A stretch of DNA of 64,000 nt from assembly GCF_003730135.1 (NCBI RefSeq), contig NZ_RJVO01000004.1, forward strand, positions 331,622 to 395,621, written 5' to 3'. This document shows, in pieces, positions 1 to 9,070 of this stretch (position 1 is its first letter; each line of letters starts with the position of its first letter). This stretch comes from Stagnimonas aquatica (lineage in GTDB: Bacteria; Pseudomonadota; Gammaproteobacteria; Nevskiales; Nevskiaceae). A model generated the notes under the pieces. That model had not been told where the DNA came from. It saw only the letters and a program-made list of their open reading frames with translations, and did not search any database. A program made the position numbers and the translations under genes.

Positions 1-233
1 GTGGCGGCGGTCTCGCCCGGCTGCAGGCGGCTGAGCAGGGCGGCGAAGCAGACCATGTCGCAGACCGTGTAGACCACGCCGCCGTGAAACATGCCGGCGG
101 GGTTGACCAGGCCAGGCCCGACCAGGATCTCGGTCGAAGCCTGGCCGTCGGCAACGGCGATGCGCTCGACGCCCATTGCCCGGTGTAGCGGATGGTCGGT
201 GACGAAGGGCAGCAATTGTTCGAGAGGACTCAA
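1..233 (-). CDS. Hotdog-fold thioesterase (PaaI-like), 3' part outside the window
   Basis: Reading the minus strand from a TTG at 233 gives about 77 residues that run off the left edge without a stop. The central stretch has NPAGMFHGGVVYTVCD, the hotdog thioesterase signature (HGG followed by a hydrophobic helix), as in PaaI/YdiI-type acyl-CoA thioesterases. The start is uncertain: TTG at 233 lies 7 nt after the stop codon of the upstream DUF885 gene, so coupled translation is likely. Substrate cannot be told; the family hydrolyses aryl- or acyl-CoA thioesters in the cytoplasm. Confidence 0.75.
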   Translation of the reverse strand, partial: MSPLEQLLPFVTDHPLHRAMGVERIAVADGQASTEILVGPGLVNPAGMFHGGVVYTVCDMVCFAALLSRLQPGETAA

Positions 234-240
234 GGCCGGC

Positions 241-2013
241 TTACTCCTTGGCAGCGCTGGGCGGTGTGGGGAACAGACCACCCTCGGACTTGCCCAGCAT
301 CTGCGCGCGCACCAGCGGGATCGGCGGGCCGCCGTAGGAGAGGAACTGGTCGTGGAAGGCCTTCCAGGCGCTGCGGCCGCCACGGCTGGCGGTCCAGTCT
401 TCGCGCAGCTTGAGGATCATCAGCTTGCCCATCGTGTAGTTGAGATAGGCCGGGTCGTAGGTGCCGCGCGCCGCCTGCTGGCGGGAGTTGCCCGGGTCTT
501 GGTAGCCCTGTTCGCGGAACATCGTCTCGCAGGTCTGCACGCTCATGCCCTGGGTGTGCAGGCCGATGGCGCAGAGAAAGCGCACGTCGCGCAGCAGGGC
601 GTTGGAGAGCTGGCCGATGTGGATTTCCGGCGAGCCTGCGCCGAGCCCGGCTTCCCACATCGTCTCCTCGGTGTAGTGCGCCCAGCCTTCGGCAAAGGCG
701 TAGCCGACGAACAACTGGCCAAACTCGAAGGGCGAGCGGTTGGCGTGCAGGAATTGCAGGAAGTGGCCGGGCCAGACCTCGTGCGCGGAGGTGAACAGCA
801 GATCGGCCTGGCCGGGAATGTAGGCCTCTTGCTCGGCCTTCGGCCAGCTCGGGTCGGGCGGGGCGATGTAGTAGGTGCTGGGCATGCCCTTGTCGTAGGG
901 GCCGGCGATGTCGATGTAGGCAAAGTTCCAGCGCTGGTAGGGCGGCGCCTCGTTGACCAGCGCCTCCTCGCTGCCGGGGATGCTGACCAGATCCTTGTCG
1001 ATCAGGAACTGCTTCAAGCCGGCGAGCTGCGCGCGAGCGCCTTCCACCGCGCCGCCCTTGGGCTTGTTGGCGCCGACCTTGGCGATGCAGGCGGCGATGC
1101 TGGCCTTGGGCGCGAAGGCCGCACAGGCTTCCTTCAGCGCCGCCTGGTTGCGGGCGAGGTCGGCCTTGCCGATCGCCTCCAGTTCCGCCAGCGGGGTATC
1201 GACGCCTTCGGTCATCTTCAGCATCGCCGCGAACTTCTCGGCGCCGAGCGCGTAGTCGTCATTGGCCTTGGGCTGCTCGCTCTTGAGCCAGTCGGCCAGC
1301 TCCTGCATGGCCTTGGCGGCCGGCTCGATGGCGGCCTTGAGTTCCTTTTGCAGGGCCTCGTCCTTCACCTCGGCGAAGATGGTCGGCACCTCCTTGCGGT
1401 AGAAGTCGGGGAAGCCGCCGAAGCCATTGATGCCCAGTTGCACAAAGGTCTTCGGCAGTGGCGTCTTCAGGTTGGCGCGGATCTGCGCGGCGGCGCCGGG
1501 GATGGCCTGGGCGTAGGCGATGAAGGCCTTCATCCGCGCTTCCAGCGGTGCGTAGGGGCGGGTCAGGTAGACGCTGGGTTCCAGGCTGCCGCTGTAAAAG
1601 GCCGGGTTCTTCCAGGGCGCGCCGGAGTCGCGTGCCCAGAACAGATCGCCGTCGATGCGCGCGAGCAGGTAGTCGCGTTCGTAGCTCTGCTGCGGCGACA
1701 GGCCGCTGAACGCCAGCGCCCTGGCGCGCGCCGCTTCCAGCCGGGCGATCTCGCGACCGATGCCTTCGCGGCTCCAGTCCGGCAGCTTGCCGTCGAACTC
1801 GTGGCGACCCTGCACCACCGCGAAGCTGGGATTGGCGACGAAGTAGTCCTCCTGGTACTGCTTCAGGAAGCCCCGCCACTCGGCGTTCTCGGCCGGCGTG
1901 CTGGCAGCGGCCGGGGTGGGCGCGGTGGCGGGTTCGGTCTTCTTGCCGCAAGCCGTGCCCGCTAGGGCGATCAGCAGCAGCAGGGCGAGGCGGCGCGGTT
2001 GGGCAGGGCGCAT
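241..2013 (-). CDS. DUF885 family lipoprotein, predicted zinc metallopeptidase
   Basis: 590 residues. The N-terminus is a lipoprotein signal (MRPAQPRR, then a leucine/alanine-rich helix ending LAGTAC), so the protein should be anchored in a membrane facing the periplasm. The ATG at 2013 was preferred because it puts this signal at the start, although the frame is open further upstream. The rest matches the DUF885 family, with the zincin-like motif HEVWPGH at residues 411-417 and a second conserved block EGWAHYTEE from residue 442, likely the third metal ligand. DUF885 proteins are predicted zinc-dependent peptidases whose substrates are mostly unknown. It is followed closely by the thioesterase gene. 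Confidence 0.85.
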   Translation of the reverse strand: MRPAQPRRLALLLLIALAGTACGKKTEPATAPTPAAASTPAENAEWRGFLKQYQEDYFVANPSFAVVQGRHEFDGKLPDWSREGIGREIARLEAARARALAFSGLSPQQSYERDYLLARIDGDLFWARDSGAPWKNPAFYSGSLEPSVYLTRPYAPLEARMKAFIAYAQAIPGAAAQIRANLKTPLPKTFVQLGINGFGGFPDFYRKEVPTIFAEVKDEALQKELKAAIEPAAKAMQELADWLKSEQPKANDDYALGAEKFAAMLKMTEGVDTPLAELEAIGKADLARNQAALKEACAAFAPKASIAACIAKVGANKPKGGAVEGARAQLAGLKQFLIDKDLVSIPGSEEALVNEAPPYQRWNFAYIDIAGPYDKGMPSTYYIAPPDPSWPKAEQEAYIPGQADLLFTSAHEVWPGHFLQFLHANRSPFEFGQLFVGYAFAEGWAHYTEETMWEAGLGAGSPEIHIGQLSNALLRDVRFLCAIGLHTQGMSVQTCETMFREQGYQDPGNSRQQAARGTYDPAYLNYTMGKLMILKLREDWTASRGGRSAWKAFHDQFLSYGGPPIPLVRAQMLGKSEGGLFPTPPSAAKE

Positions 2014-2092
2014 GGTGGGCTCGATGAGGGTAAGGAGATGACCACAGTGGACATCGCAACCGGCGGCAGGGTTTAAAGCCTTTGCGAAAAAA

Positions 2093-2923
2093 TCAGCTTT
2101 CCGCGAACAGCCGCTCGCTGAGCGCCCACAGCCGCGCGGCCTCCTCGGGCTTGCGACTGAGTGCACTGCCGGCCTTGCGCTGGCGCTTGATGAAGTACTC
2201 GCCGCTGGTGCCGACCAGCTCCGGCGCGGTGGCCAGCCAGATCGCGGTATCGGCGCCCTGGCGCGGGCTGAGCATGAAGCGGGTGACCAGCGGCCGCAGC
2301 ACCGCCGGCACCTGGCGATAGATGTCGGTGGCGACCGCGCCGGGGTGAAAGGCGTTGACCGTGACGGCACTGCCTTGCAGCCGGCGCGCCAGCTCGCGGG
2401 TGAACAGGAGGTTGGCGAGCTTGGCCTGGCCGTAGGCATGCAGGCCGGACTTGTGGCGGCCGGGATCGGTGAAGCTGGCCTCGTCGATGCGCCCGAGCTG
2501 GTGGATCATCGAGCTGGTCACCACGATGCGCCCCTGCTCGGCCGCCTGCACCGCCGGCAGCAGGCGCTGCGCGAGTCGGAAGTGCCCGAAGTGCATGGTG
2601 CCCATCATGGTCTCGTAGCCGTTGGCGAGGCGCGAGAGCTTCATCGTGTAGAGCCCGGCGTTGAGCATCAGCACGTCGATCCGTGGCCAGCGTTGCAGCA
2701 CCGCCTCGGCGCAGCGATCCACGCCCGGCCAGTCGCCAAGGTCCAGGCTCAGGGCTTCGATCTGCGCCTGCGGATGCAGGGCGCGGATGCGGGCGATGGC
2801 CGCCGCCGACTTGGCCTGGTCGCGGGCGGCGATCAGCACCTCGTCGCCCTGGGCGGCGAAGGCCAGCGCCATCTCGTAGCCGATGCCGCTGTTGCCGCCG
2901 GTGATGAGGATCTTGCGGTTCAT
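2093..2923 (-). CDS. Short-chain dehydrogenase/reductase (SDR)
   Basis: 276 residues, typical of classical SDRs. The NAD(P)-binding glycine motif TGGNSGIG is at residues 8-15, NAG at 88-90, the catalytic Ser region TSS at 136-138, and the Tyr-x3-Lys pair at Y164 and K168. Overall layout resembles retinol dehydrogenase/WW-domain oxidoreductase-like SDRs, which reduce or oxidise alcohol/carbonyl groups using NADP(H). Substrate is not predictable. It starts with ATG and lies 14 nt downstream of the MBL hydrolase gene on the same strand, so the two may be co-transcribed. Confidence 0.88.
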   Translation of the reverse strand: MNRKILITGGNSGIGYEMALAFAAQGDEVLIAARDQAKSAAAIARIRALHPQAQIEALSLDLGDWPGVDRCAEAVLQRWPRIDVLMLNAGLYTMKLSRLANGYETMMGTMHFGHFRLAQRLLPAVQAAEQGRIVVTSSMIHQLGRIDEASFTDPGRHKSGLHAYGQAKLANLLFTRELARRLQGSAVTVNAFHPGAVATDIYRQVPAVLRPLVTRFMLSPRQGADTAIWLATAPELVGTSGEYFIKRQRKAGSALSRKPEEAARLWALSERLFAES

Positions 2924-2937
2924 GTGTGGGGCCTGCT

Positions 2938-3858
2938 CTAAAGTTTGAAGCCGGGGGTCAGCAGGCCGGCGGCGCGCAGGCGCTCGACCACCGCGCCGTC
3001 GTGGCCGGGCAGCAGATTGAGGCCGGGCTCGGTCTGCATCAGCCGGTTGAGGGTCTTGAACTCGGCGAGCACGGCGTCGCGCTGCTCGCCGATCATCAGG
3101 GTCATGAACAAGGGCCGCTCGCGCACGCTTTCCAGATTGCGCATCTGCCAGCTCACATCACCGAGGAACAAGAGCTCGCGGCCGTCGGCCAGACGCACAT
3201 AGACCATCTGGCTGCCCGGCGTGTGGCCGGGCGACTGGATCAGCACCACGCCCGGCGCCAGCGCGTACAGGCCCTGGTAGCGCAGCGGCTGGTAGCCCTG
3301 CATCAGCGCCGCCGGCAGCTCCGCCGGGGCCATGCCCTTGGGGTTGGTGAGCTGCTCTTCGGTCAAGCGCAGGGCCGGCAGCAGGGCGGCGAGATTGGGC
3401 TGCGCGGCGAGGCCGCCGATATGGTCCATGTGCTCGTGAGTGAGCACGATCAGCGAGGCCGCCGCGAGACCCTTGCTCATGCGCTGATAGGCAGCGGGGT
3501 CGTACATCGGCACCAGGAAGTCCGGCTTGGCGATGGCCTGGTTCATCGCGGTATCGACGATCAGCGTGCGGTCCGGGTAGACCAGCTGGTAGGAGTAGAC
3601 CGGAATGGGCGTCGCCTGCCAGGGCTCGCCGGCCATCACCATCGCCTCGGCGAACTTGAAGTCCATGATCCGCTCGTAGCGGATCTCGCCGGGCTTGTCG
3701 CCGGGCAGCGACTCCGCCAGCGCCCGCACCTGGGCGAGGTCGAGCGGAAACTCGCTGCGCGCCACCGGGCTGTGCACCACCAGCAGGAAGTAGGCCGGGC
3801 CGCCGATGGCCAGCAGCAGGATCAGGGTTTGCAGCAGCCGTCTCAGCCAGGTGGGCAT
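2938..3858 (-). CDS. Membrane-anchored MBL-fold metallohydrolase
   Basis: 306 residues. An N-terminal hydrophobic segment (about residues 8-25) suggests a membrane anchor or uncleaved signal. The metallo-beta-lactamase metal motif THEHMDHIGG gives H141, H143, D145 and H146. It is followed by GHTPGSQ, FLGDVSW and GHDG, which supply the remaining metal ligands of this fold. The family includes lactonases, glyoxalase II and RNases; the spacing and the GHTPGS motif fit lactonase/glyoxalase-like hydrolases, but the substrate is unknown. The ATG at 3858 was chosen because the open frame upstream shows no homology-like character and overlaps the protease gene's Gly-rich 3' end. Confidence 0.82.
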   Translation of the reverse strand: MPTWLRRLLQTLILLLAIGGPAYFLLVVHSPVARSEFPLDLAQVRALAESLPGDKPGEIRYERIMDFKFAEAMVMAGEPWQATPIPVYSYQLVYPDRTLIVDTAMNQAIAKPDFLVPMYDPAAYQRMSKGLAAASLIVLTHEHMDHIGGLAAQPNLAALLPALRLTEEQLTNPKGMAPAELPAALMQGYQPLRYQGLYALAPGVVLIQSPGHTPGSQMVYVRLADGRELLFLGDVSWQMRNLESVRERPLFMTLMIGEQRDAVLAEFKTLNRLMQTEPGLNLLPGHDGAVVERLRAAGLLTPGFKL

Positions 3859-3922
3859 GGCGCGATGCTCGTTGGTGCGGGGTCGGCAGCATAACCCCGC
3901 CGACCCTTGCCCGGCCCCGGCT

Positions 3923-5377
3923 TCAGCAGGCTGGATCGAGGCGTCGCCGCAGGCCGGCCAGCAGCAGGCCCGCGAGGCTGGCGAGGCCGAGCGCGCCACC
4001 ACCGCCGTCGCTGGCTCCACTGCTACCGCCGCCACCAGTGCCACCGCCGGACTTGCCGTTGGGATCGGCGCCGTCCAGGGTTTCGGCGCCGCTGCCGGTC
4101 GGGTCCAGCCAGTAGCTCAGGCTGGTCAGCGGCGTATTGAGATAGCTGAAGTTCTGGTACATGCGCCCGTACCAGTCCGGCTCCTTGGGGGCGTCGCAGG
4201 ACGAGCTGCCGCCGGAGAGCTGGCCGACCAGACGGTGCTGGAAGTTCCAGATGCCCGAGCCGGAGGAGCCGCCCTCGGTAACGCCGCGATCCCAGCTCTG
4301 GATCATCAGATGCGTGGGTTGCAGGCGCGACAGTGCCGAGTCCGGCAGCTCGCCGTAGGCGGCGATGTAGGTCTGGTCAAAGTCCTTGCTGATGCGCTTC
4401 TCGTCGCCGTTCGGGTGGTGGATGCCGACCACGCCCACCGGCGCCAGATCGCGGCGGTCCCAGCCCGAGTAATAGACCTGGTAGGCGGGATCGGGCGTGC
4501 TCAGCAGGCGCAGCAGGGTGAAGTCGGGACCGGCGGTGGTCATGCCCGCCGAGCCGGCCATGTACAGCGCGCCGCTCTGGGTCTGTTCCAGGCTGCCGTC
4601 GGGGGCGCCGCCGCAGCGGCTGGTCTGGTAGTTCCAGTAGAACACCGTGGTCGGCGCTTCGACGGCGGTGCTGACGCAGTGGTTGGCGGTGAGGAAGTAC
4701 GGGGTGAAATCCTGCGCCGTGTTGTTGACCAACTGCCCGGTGCAGAGCAGCGCACCGGCGATGGTGTAGCGCGCAACGCTGCGAATCTCGTTGCCCCAGC
4801 CGTCGCCGTCGGAGCAGACCACGTCGATATTGCAACTGCCGGACTTGGCGTTGACCGTGTCCTTGGCGCCGAAGCCGCGAAAGCCGTGATTGACCACGCC
4901 CAGCAGCAGGCTCAGTTGCGGCCGGCTGCCGGCGGGCAGGTGCAGCTCGATCAATGCCTCTTCGGCGCGCAGTACTGGCGTCCAGAGCTGGCCGAGGCGG
5001 TTGTGGCTGTCGGTGTAGGGGCCGCGCCGCTCGCGGCCGTCGGCGGTCTGCACGTAGAGCTTCGCGCCCGCTGGTAGCTGGTAGCGGGTAAAGCCGAAGT
5101 TGAGCGAGGTCGCGCCGGCCGAGCGGATGCGCAGCCGCCAGACGCTGCTGCCGTCGGCCAGGGTCTGCCAGTCGCCAGCGCTGTCGGGGCTGATCGCGGC
5201 AGCCAGCGGCACCGGCAGCGCGAAGCGGTAGGGCTGCGGACCGGCCTTGCGGGCATCGGCGGCGAGCGTGGTGGCGATGTCCACCGCCGGCATCTCCAGC
5301 AGCGGGATGGCGGCACGCGCCAGCGGCGTGAGGCCCAGCAGCAGGATGGCGAGCAGCAGCGTGCAGCGGTGGCGCAT
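3923..5377 (-). CDS. Secreted trypsin-like (lysyl endopeptidase-like) serine protease with GlyGly-CTERM-type tail
   Basis: 484 residues. It has a cleavable signal peptide (MRHRCTLLLAILLLGLTPLARA), a prodomain of roughly 170 residues, and a chymotrypsin-fold domain. The likely triad is H233 (TANHC), D285 (PDFTLL) and S372 (GGSSGSG). The order and the GSSGS nucleophile motif resemble Lysobacter/Achromobacter lysyl endopeptidases (S1 family, secreted). After the catalytic domain comes a long Gly/Ser-rich linker, a hydrophobic stretch (ALGLASLAGLLLAGL) and Arg-Arg-Arg. This is the layout of GlyGly-CTERM sorting tails that are processed by rhombosortase during type II secretion. No rhombosortase gene is in the window. 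Confidence 0.87.
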   Translation of the reverse strand: MRHRCTLLLAILLLGLTPLARAAIPLLEMPAVDIATTLAADARKAGPQPYRFALPVPLAAAISPDSAGDWQTLADGSSVWRLRIRSAGATSLNFGFTRYQLPAGAKLYVQTADGRERRGPYTDSHNRLGQLWTPVLRAEEALIELHLPAGSRPQLSLLLGVVNHGFRGFGAKDTVNAKSGSCNIDVVCSDGDGWGNEIRSVARYTIAGALLCTGQLVNNTAQDFTPYFLTANHCVSTAVEAPTTVFYWNYQTSRCGGAPDGSLEQTQSGALYMAGSAGMTTAGPDFTLLRLLSTPDPAYQVYYSGWDRRDLAPVGVVGIHHPNGDEKRISKDFDQTYIAAYGELPDSALSRLQPTHLMIQSWDRGVTEGGSSGSGIWNFQHRLVGQLSGGSSSCDAPKEPDWYGRMYQNFSYLNTPLTSLSYWLDPTGSGAETLDGADPNGKSGGGTGGGGSSGASDGGGGALGLASLAGLLLAGLRRRLDPAC

Positions 5378-5451
5378 GGCGGACGAGACCCGGTGCGGGC
5401 GGTGCCCCGGATGGGCACCGCGTCAGCGCGGACGGCGTTCGTCCAAGACCG

Positions 5452-6114
5452 CTAGACGCCCATGTAGCGCCCGGGTTTGTGGTTGAAGGCCAGTACCGCT
5501 CCCAGCACCAACGCACCGAGCCCGGAGTAGAGGACTTGCCGGGGCTCCAGCACGAACAGCGCACCGATGGTGAGGCCGGCATCCACCGCGATCTGGATAT
5601 GCCCGGCGCGCAGGCCGCGACTCTGTTGCAGATACACCGCCAGGATGTTGATGCCGCCCAGGCTGGAGCCGTGGCGCACGAAAGCCAGCACGCCCATGCC
5701 CAGCAGCATGCCGCCGGCCACCGCGCCGAAGGCGGTGTTGACGTGCGCGAAGCTCAGATAGCGCGGCATCAGGTCCACCAGCAGGCTGAGCAGGCTCACC
5801 GACAGGAAGGACTTGAAGGTGAACAGCCAGCCCATGCGCCGTATGGCCAGCAGGAAGAACGGCAGATTGATGAGGAAGAACACCAGGCCGATGCCCCAGC
5901 CGGTGAGGTAGTGCAGGAAGAACGCCAGGCCGGCGGTGCCGCCGGTCATCAGCCCGCAGGCACTGAGCAGCACCACGCCCATGGCGCTGAGCATGCCGCC
6001 CATCAGGAAGCCCTGGATGTCGTCCAGCAGGCTGTGCGGCTCGGGGGCGATGCGCTCCGGCTCTTCGTTCAGGGCCGGCAGCAGCGGGGCATTGTCGGGG
6101 GCGTCGTCGGACAT
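5452..6114 (-). CDS. YitT family integral membrane protein
   Basis: 220 residues. A short acidic cytoplasmic N-terminus (about 30 residues) is followed by five to six hydrophobic segments. Repeated small-residue helices (GGMLSAMGVVLL, GGTAGLAFFLHYL, GGMLLGMGVLAF) and SSLGGINILAVYLQ are characteristic of the YitT/DUF161 family. The C-terminal DUF2179 domain of Gram-positive members is absent, as is usual in proteobacteria. Function is not established; a transport role is assumed from topology. It starts with ATG at 6114 and is 74 nt upstream of the protease gene on the same strand. Confidence 0.82.
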   Translation of the reverse strand: MSDDAPDNAPLLPALNEEPERIAPEPHSLLDDIQGFLMGGMLSAMGVVLLSACGLMTGGTAGLAFFLHYLTGWGIGLVFFLINLPFFLLAIRRMGWLFTFKSFLSVSLLSLLVDLMPRYLSFAHVNTAFGAVAGGMLLGMGVLAFVRHGSSLGGINILAVYLQQSRGLRAGHIQIAVDAGLTIGALFVLEPRQVLYSGLGALVLGAVLAFNHKPGRYMGV

Positions 6115-6213
6115 CGAAAGCAGGCAGCGGGTCGAGCGGCGCGCAGTATGCGCGCCTGAGCGCGCTGGGTAGCTACATTCGTGCCAGCCAGCCAGCCAGC
6201 GACGGCGGGCGGT

Positions 6214-7290
6214 CTAAGCTCCCCGCACGCCGGAAGGCCGTGCCGGCGGGCTCGGCGCCGGGCCTTCGGTGGCACCCAGCTGCTGGCGCCACCCGCCGGG
6301 GGAGTCGCCATGCCAGCAACGGAAGGCACGGGCGAAGTTGGCCATGGTGCTGTAGCCAAGGCGGTGGGCGATGTCGGTCAGGGTCAGGCGGGGATCCTTG
6401 AGCAGATTCAGACTGTCGCGCTTGCGCGCCTCCTCCAATAACAGGCGGAAGCCGCTGCCGCGCTTGTCCAGCTGCCGGGTGAGCGTGCGGCTGGTGGTGT
6501 GCAGGCTGTCGGCGACGGCGTCCAGCGAGGGATAGCCATCCGGCTGGTTGACCAGCAGCGCACGCACCTGGTTGACCAGATCGCGGTTGTGGCCGAGCAG
6601 CGTCAACTCGCGCTCGCATTCCCGTTCCGCGAGTTGCGCCGATACCGAGTCGGCCATCTTCAGCGGAATATCCAGGTACTGGCTCGGAATCCGCACCTGC
6701 GTCAGGCCGGTCGAGAAGCGCGCCTGTGGCAGGCGGTGCCGGAAGCGGGGGTGGTAGTCGGGCTCCGGGTGGTCGAACCAGAGTTCCAGCGGCGCGTCCG
6801 CCGGCAGCAGCTGGCGGGCAATCGAGGACACGCTGACCAGCAGCTGCTCGCAGGAGAAGCGGCGCAAGTGTCCGTGCGAGATCGACTCGTGACCCTCCAT
6901 CACCGCATAGGGACCTTCGGTGTAGAAGCGCATGTCCCAGGCAGGCATGCGCAGGATCGAGGCGTAGCGCTGGGCAAAATCGAAGACCTGGCGCAGCGAG
7001 GGCTGGCTCATCAGGCCGTAGCCGAGGATGCCGTGGGTGGTCAGCGTGGCGCGCAGGCCGAACTCGTAGGCCAGGCCCGGTTCGCCGGTCAGATCCAGTG
7101 CGCGCTGGCAGAGCGTCGCGTATTCCTGCAACAGGCTGATGCGGCCATCCGGGCGCAGCAGCAGTTCTGGTGGGATGGCGATGCCGGACAGCAGCCGCTC
7201 CCGCTCGATGCCCAGGTCGGCAGCGATGTCCAGCATCAGCAGTACGTAGCTGATGGGGACGGTCGGGACGATCAGGTCGTTGGTTCGCAT
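6214..7290 (-). CDS. AraC family transcriptional regulator with arabinose-binding-type N-terminal domain
   Basis: 358 residues. Residues of about 20-200 form the OruR/ArgR-like ligand-sensing domain found in many proteobacterial AraC proteins (start MRTNDLIVPTVPISYVLL, conserved block HGILGYGLMSQPSLRQV). Residues of about 235-335 contain two helix-turn-helix units: DAVADSLHTTSRTLTRQLDK, and LTLTDIAHRLGYS followed by FARAFRCWHGDSPGGWR, the classic AraC second-helix signature. It likely activates a nearby catabolic gene; the divergent M28-like gene, 166 nt away, is the obvious candidate, as an inference. Confidence 0.9.
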   Translation of the reverse strand: MRTNDLIVPTVPISYVLLMLDIAADLGIERERLLSGIAIPPELLLRPDGRISLLQEYATLCQRALDLTGEPGLAYEFGLRATLTTHGILGYGLMSQPSLRQVFDFAQRYASILRMPAWDMRFYTEGPYAVMEGHESISHGHLRRFSCEQLLVSVSSIARQLLPADAPLELWFDHPEPDYHPRFRHRLPQARFSTGLTQVRIPSQYLDIPLKMADSVSAQLAERECERELTLLGHNRDLVNQVRALLVNQPDGYPSLDAVADSLHTTSRTLTRQLDKRGSGFRLLLEEARKRDSLNLLKDPRLTLTDIAHRLGYSTMANFARAFRCWHGDSPGGWRQQLGATEGPAPSPPARPSGVRGA

Positions 7291-7456
7291 GCCCGATTCT
7301 AGGGCGAGCCCACCGGTCAGTGGCGGAAAATGAATGCGAGATTGACCGCTGATGAAAAGCGGTCCCGGGCCGGCCGGCGCAACAATGGCGCCCTGAAAAC
7401 AAGACGAGACGGCGATGACTCATCGCCGCCCAAGCTGCCTTACCGAGGAGATGACC

Positions 7457-9022
7457 GTGTTGAAAACCTGCGCGAGGGCTGCGGCCCTGGCTGGACTGTT
7501 GCTGCTCGCCGCCTGTGGTTCCGGGGAGGGCGGCGGCGAGGCCTACGATGCCGACGGCAAGTGCCTGCGTGATACCAGTGCCGAAGCCCAGGGTATGCCC
7601 AGCGAGGACCGTATTTTCGGCTGGATCGCCGATCTCACCCGCTTCGGCAACCGTCGCACCGGGACCGTCGGTGGCCAGAAGGCGGCGGCCTACATGAAGT
7701 GCCGCTTCGAGGCCCTGGGGCTGGAGGATGTCCATTACGAGACCGCCACCACCTGGAAGTGGGAGGCGACACGCTCCAGCCTGCGGGTGGCTGGCGAAGC
7801 GGTGGACAGCACGCCGACCGCGTTCTCGTTCATCACCGCCGACAAGCCCTCGGTGTTCTCTACCGGCCCTGGCGGGCTGAATGCGGAGATCGTCGATGTC
7901 GGCCTCGGCGTGCCCATCGTCAAGGACGTCAAGGGCAAGATCGTGGTGTTCGACCTGAAATTCCTGGTGCCGACCGCTGCCTTGGCGCCGCTGATGGAGT
8001 TCCTCTGGGACCCGGCGCTGACCACTCTGCTCGATCCCTCGCTGTCGGTGCTGGTCGCGAATCCCTTCCAGACCACCTACGAGACCGCAGTACAGCAGGT
8101 GCTCAATGCCGGCGCGGCGGGCTTCGTCGGCGTGCTGGCCGACTACTTCAACTCCAACAAGTACTACAACGAGTCCTACCACACGGCGGTGACCATCCCC
8201 GGCGTCTGGGTCGCGCCCAAGGACGGCAAGCGGATCCGCGCCCTGATGAAGGCCGCCGGCGACAAACCCACCGCCAACCTGGTGATGGAAGGCAGTCGCG
8301 AGGAAACCCAAGGCCGGGCGGTGGTGGGCACCCTGCCGGGGCAGAGCCTGGACACCATCCTGGTCACCTCCCATCACGACGCCGCCTGGAACGGCGCGGT
8401 CGAGGACGGCAGCGGCGCCGCCAGCGTGATCGCGCAAGCGCAGTACTTCGCCTCCAAGCCGGCGCAGGAGCGTCAGAAAACCCTGCTGTTCACCACCATG
8501 GACAGCCACTGGACCGGCTACCAGGTGCACAAGGCCTTCGCCAAGAAGTACATCACCGACAAGCTCACGCCCTACAACATCGTCGGCAACGTCACCATCG
8601 AGCACATCGGTAAGCAGGGCATCAAGGATGCCGACGGCAACCTCGCGGTCACCGACCAGCCGGAGTTTCGCGGCATCTTCGAGAACCTCGGGCCGTCACT
8701 GAAGCTGACCATGATCAATGGCCTGATCAAGCACGACCTGCGCCGCACCGCGCTGCTGCAGGCGCACCTGCTGTGCCCGACCGTGGGCATCCCCACCGAC
8801 GCCTTCGCCTGCGTGGCCGGGGTTCCCACTGCCAGCCTGATCGCCGGTCCCAACTATCTCTATGACGAGGCCGATACCCTCGACAAGGTCGCCAAGGACC
8901 AGTTGGTGCCGGTGAACCGGTTCTTCGCCGAGCTGGTGGAGGCGATGGACGCCACGCCCTCGGCCTTGATCGGGATTCCCGGCATTTCCGCGCTGCCGAC
9001 CGCCGCGAGCCTGCGCGAATGA
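7457..9022 (+). CDS. Lipoprotein with aberrant M28-like peptidase domain
   Basis: 521 residues. The start is a GTG at 7457 with GAGGAG six nt upstream; an ATG two codons earlier has no spacing from the ribosome-binding site. A lipobox (LLLLAAC) follows the signal helix. The fold looks like family M28 aminopeptidases: a PA-type insert in the middle, HHDAAWN (H306, D308), then VEDGSG (D317). However, the usual Glu-Glu pair is replaced by Asp-Ser (D349, S350), the usual Asp of the next strand is E382-H383, and the last His is not evident near YDEADTLDKV. The metal site may therefore be altered or lost. It probably forms an operon with the lipase gene 48 nt downstream. Confidence 0.75.
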   Translation: MLKTCARAAALAGLLLLAACGSGEGGGEAYDADGKCLRDTSAEAQGMPSEDRIFGWIADLTRFGNRRTGTVGGQKAAAYMKCRFEALGLEDVHYETATTWKWEATRSSLRVAGEAVDSTPTAFSFITADKPSVFSTGPGGLNAEIVDVGLGVPIVKDVKGKIVVFDLKFLVPTAALAPLMEFLWDPALTTLLDPSLSVLVANPFQTTYETAVQQVLNAGAAGFVGVLADYFNSNKYYNESYHTAVTIPGVWVAPKDGKRIRALMKAAGDKPTANLVMEGSREETQGRAVVGTLPGQSLDTILVTSHHDAAWNGAVEDGSGAASVIAQAQYFASKPAQERQKTLLFTTMDSHWTGYQVHKAFAKKYITDKLTPYNIVGNVTIEHIGKQGIKDADGNLAVTDQPEFRGIFENLGPSLKLTMINGLIKHDLRRTALLQAHLLCPTVGIPTDAFACVAGVPTASLIAGPNYLYDEADTLDKVAKDQLVPVNRFFAELVEAMDATPSALIGIPGISALPTAASLRE

Positions 9023-9070
9023 GCGTGCTTGCCGGGCGCTGCCAGAGCCCCGTGCTGGAGTGAGCCGGTG

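Noticed and set aside
91..1965. 624-codon plus-strand open frame
   Set aside because: It is antisense to the DUF885 gene, whose HEVWPGH and lipoprotein signal support the minus strand.
6173..8605. 810-codon minus-strand open frame
   Set aside because: It runs across the AraC gene in another frame and antisense to the M28-like gene. Its translation has the Gly/Ala/Arg-rich, motif-free look of GC-rich shadow frames.
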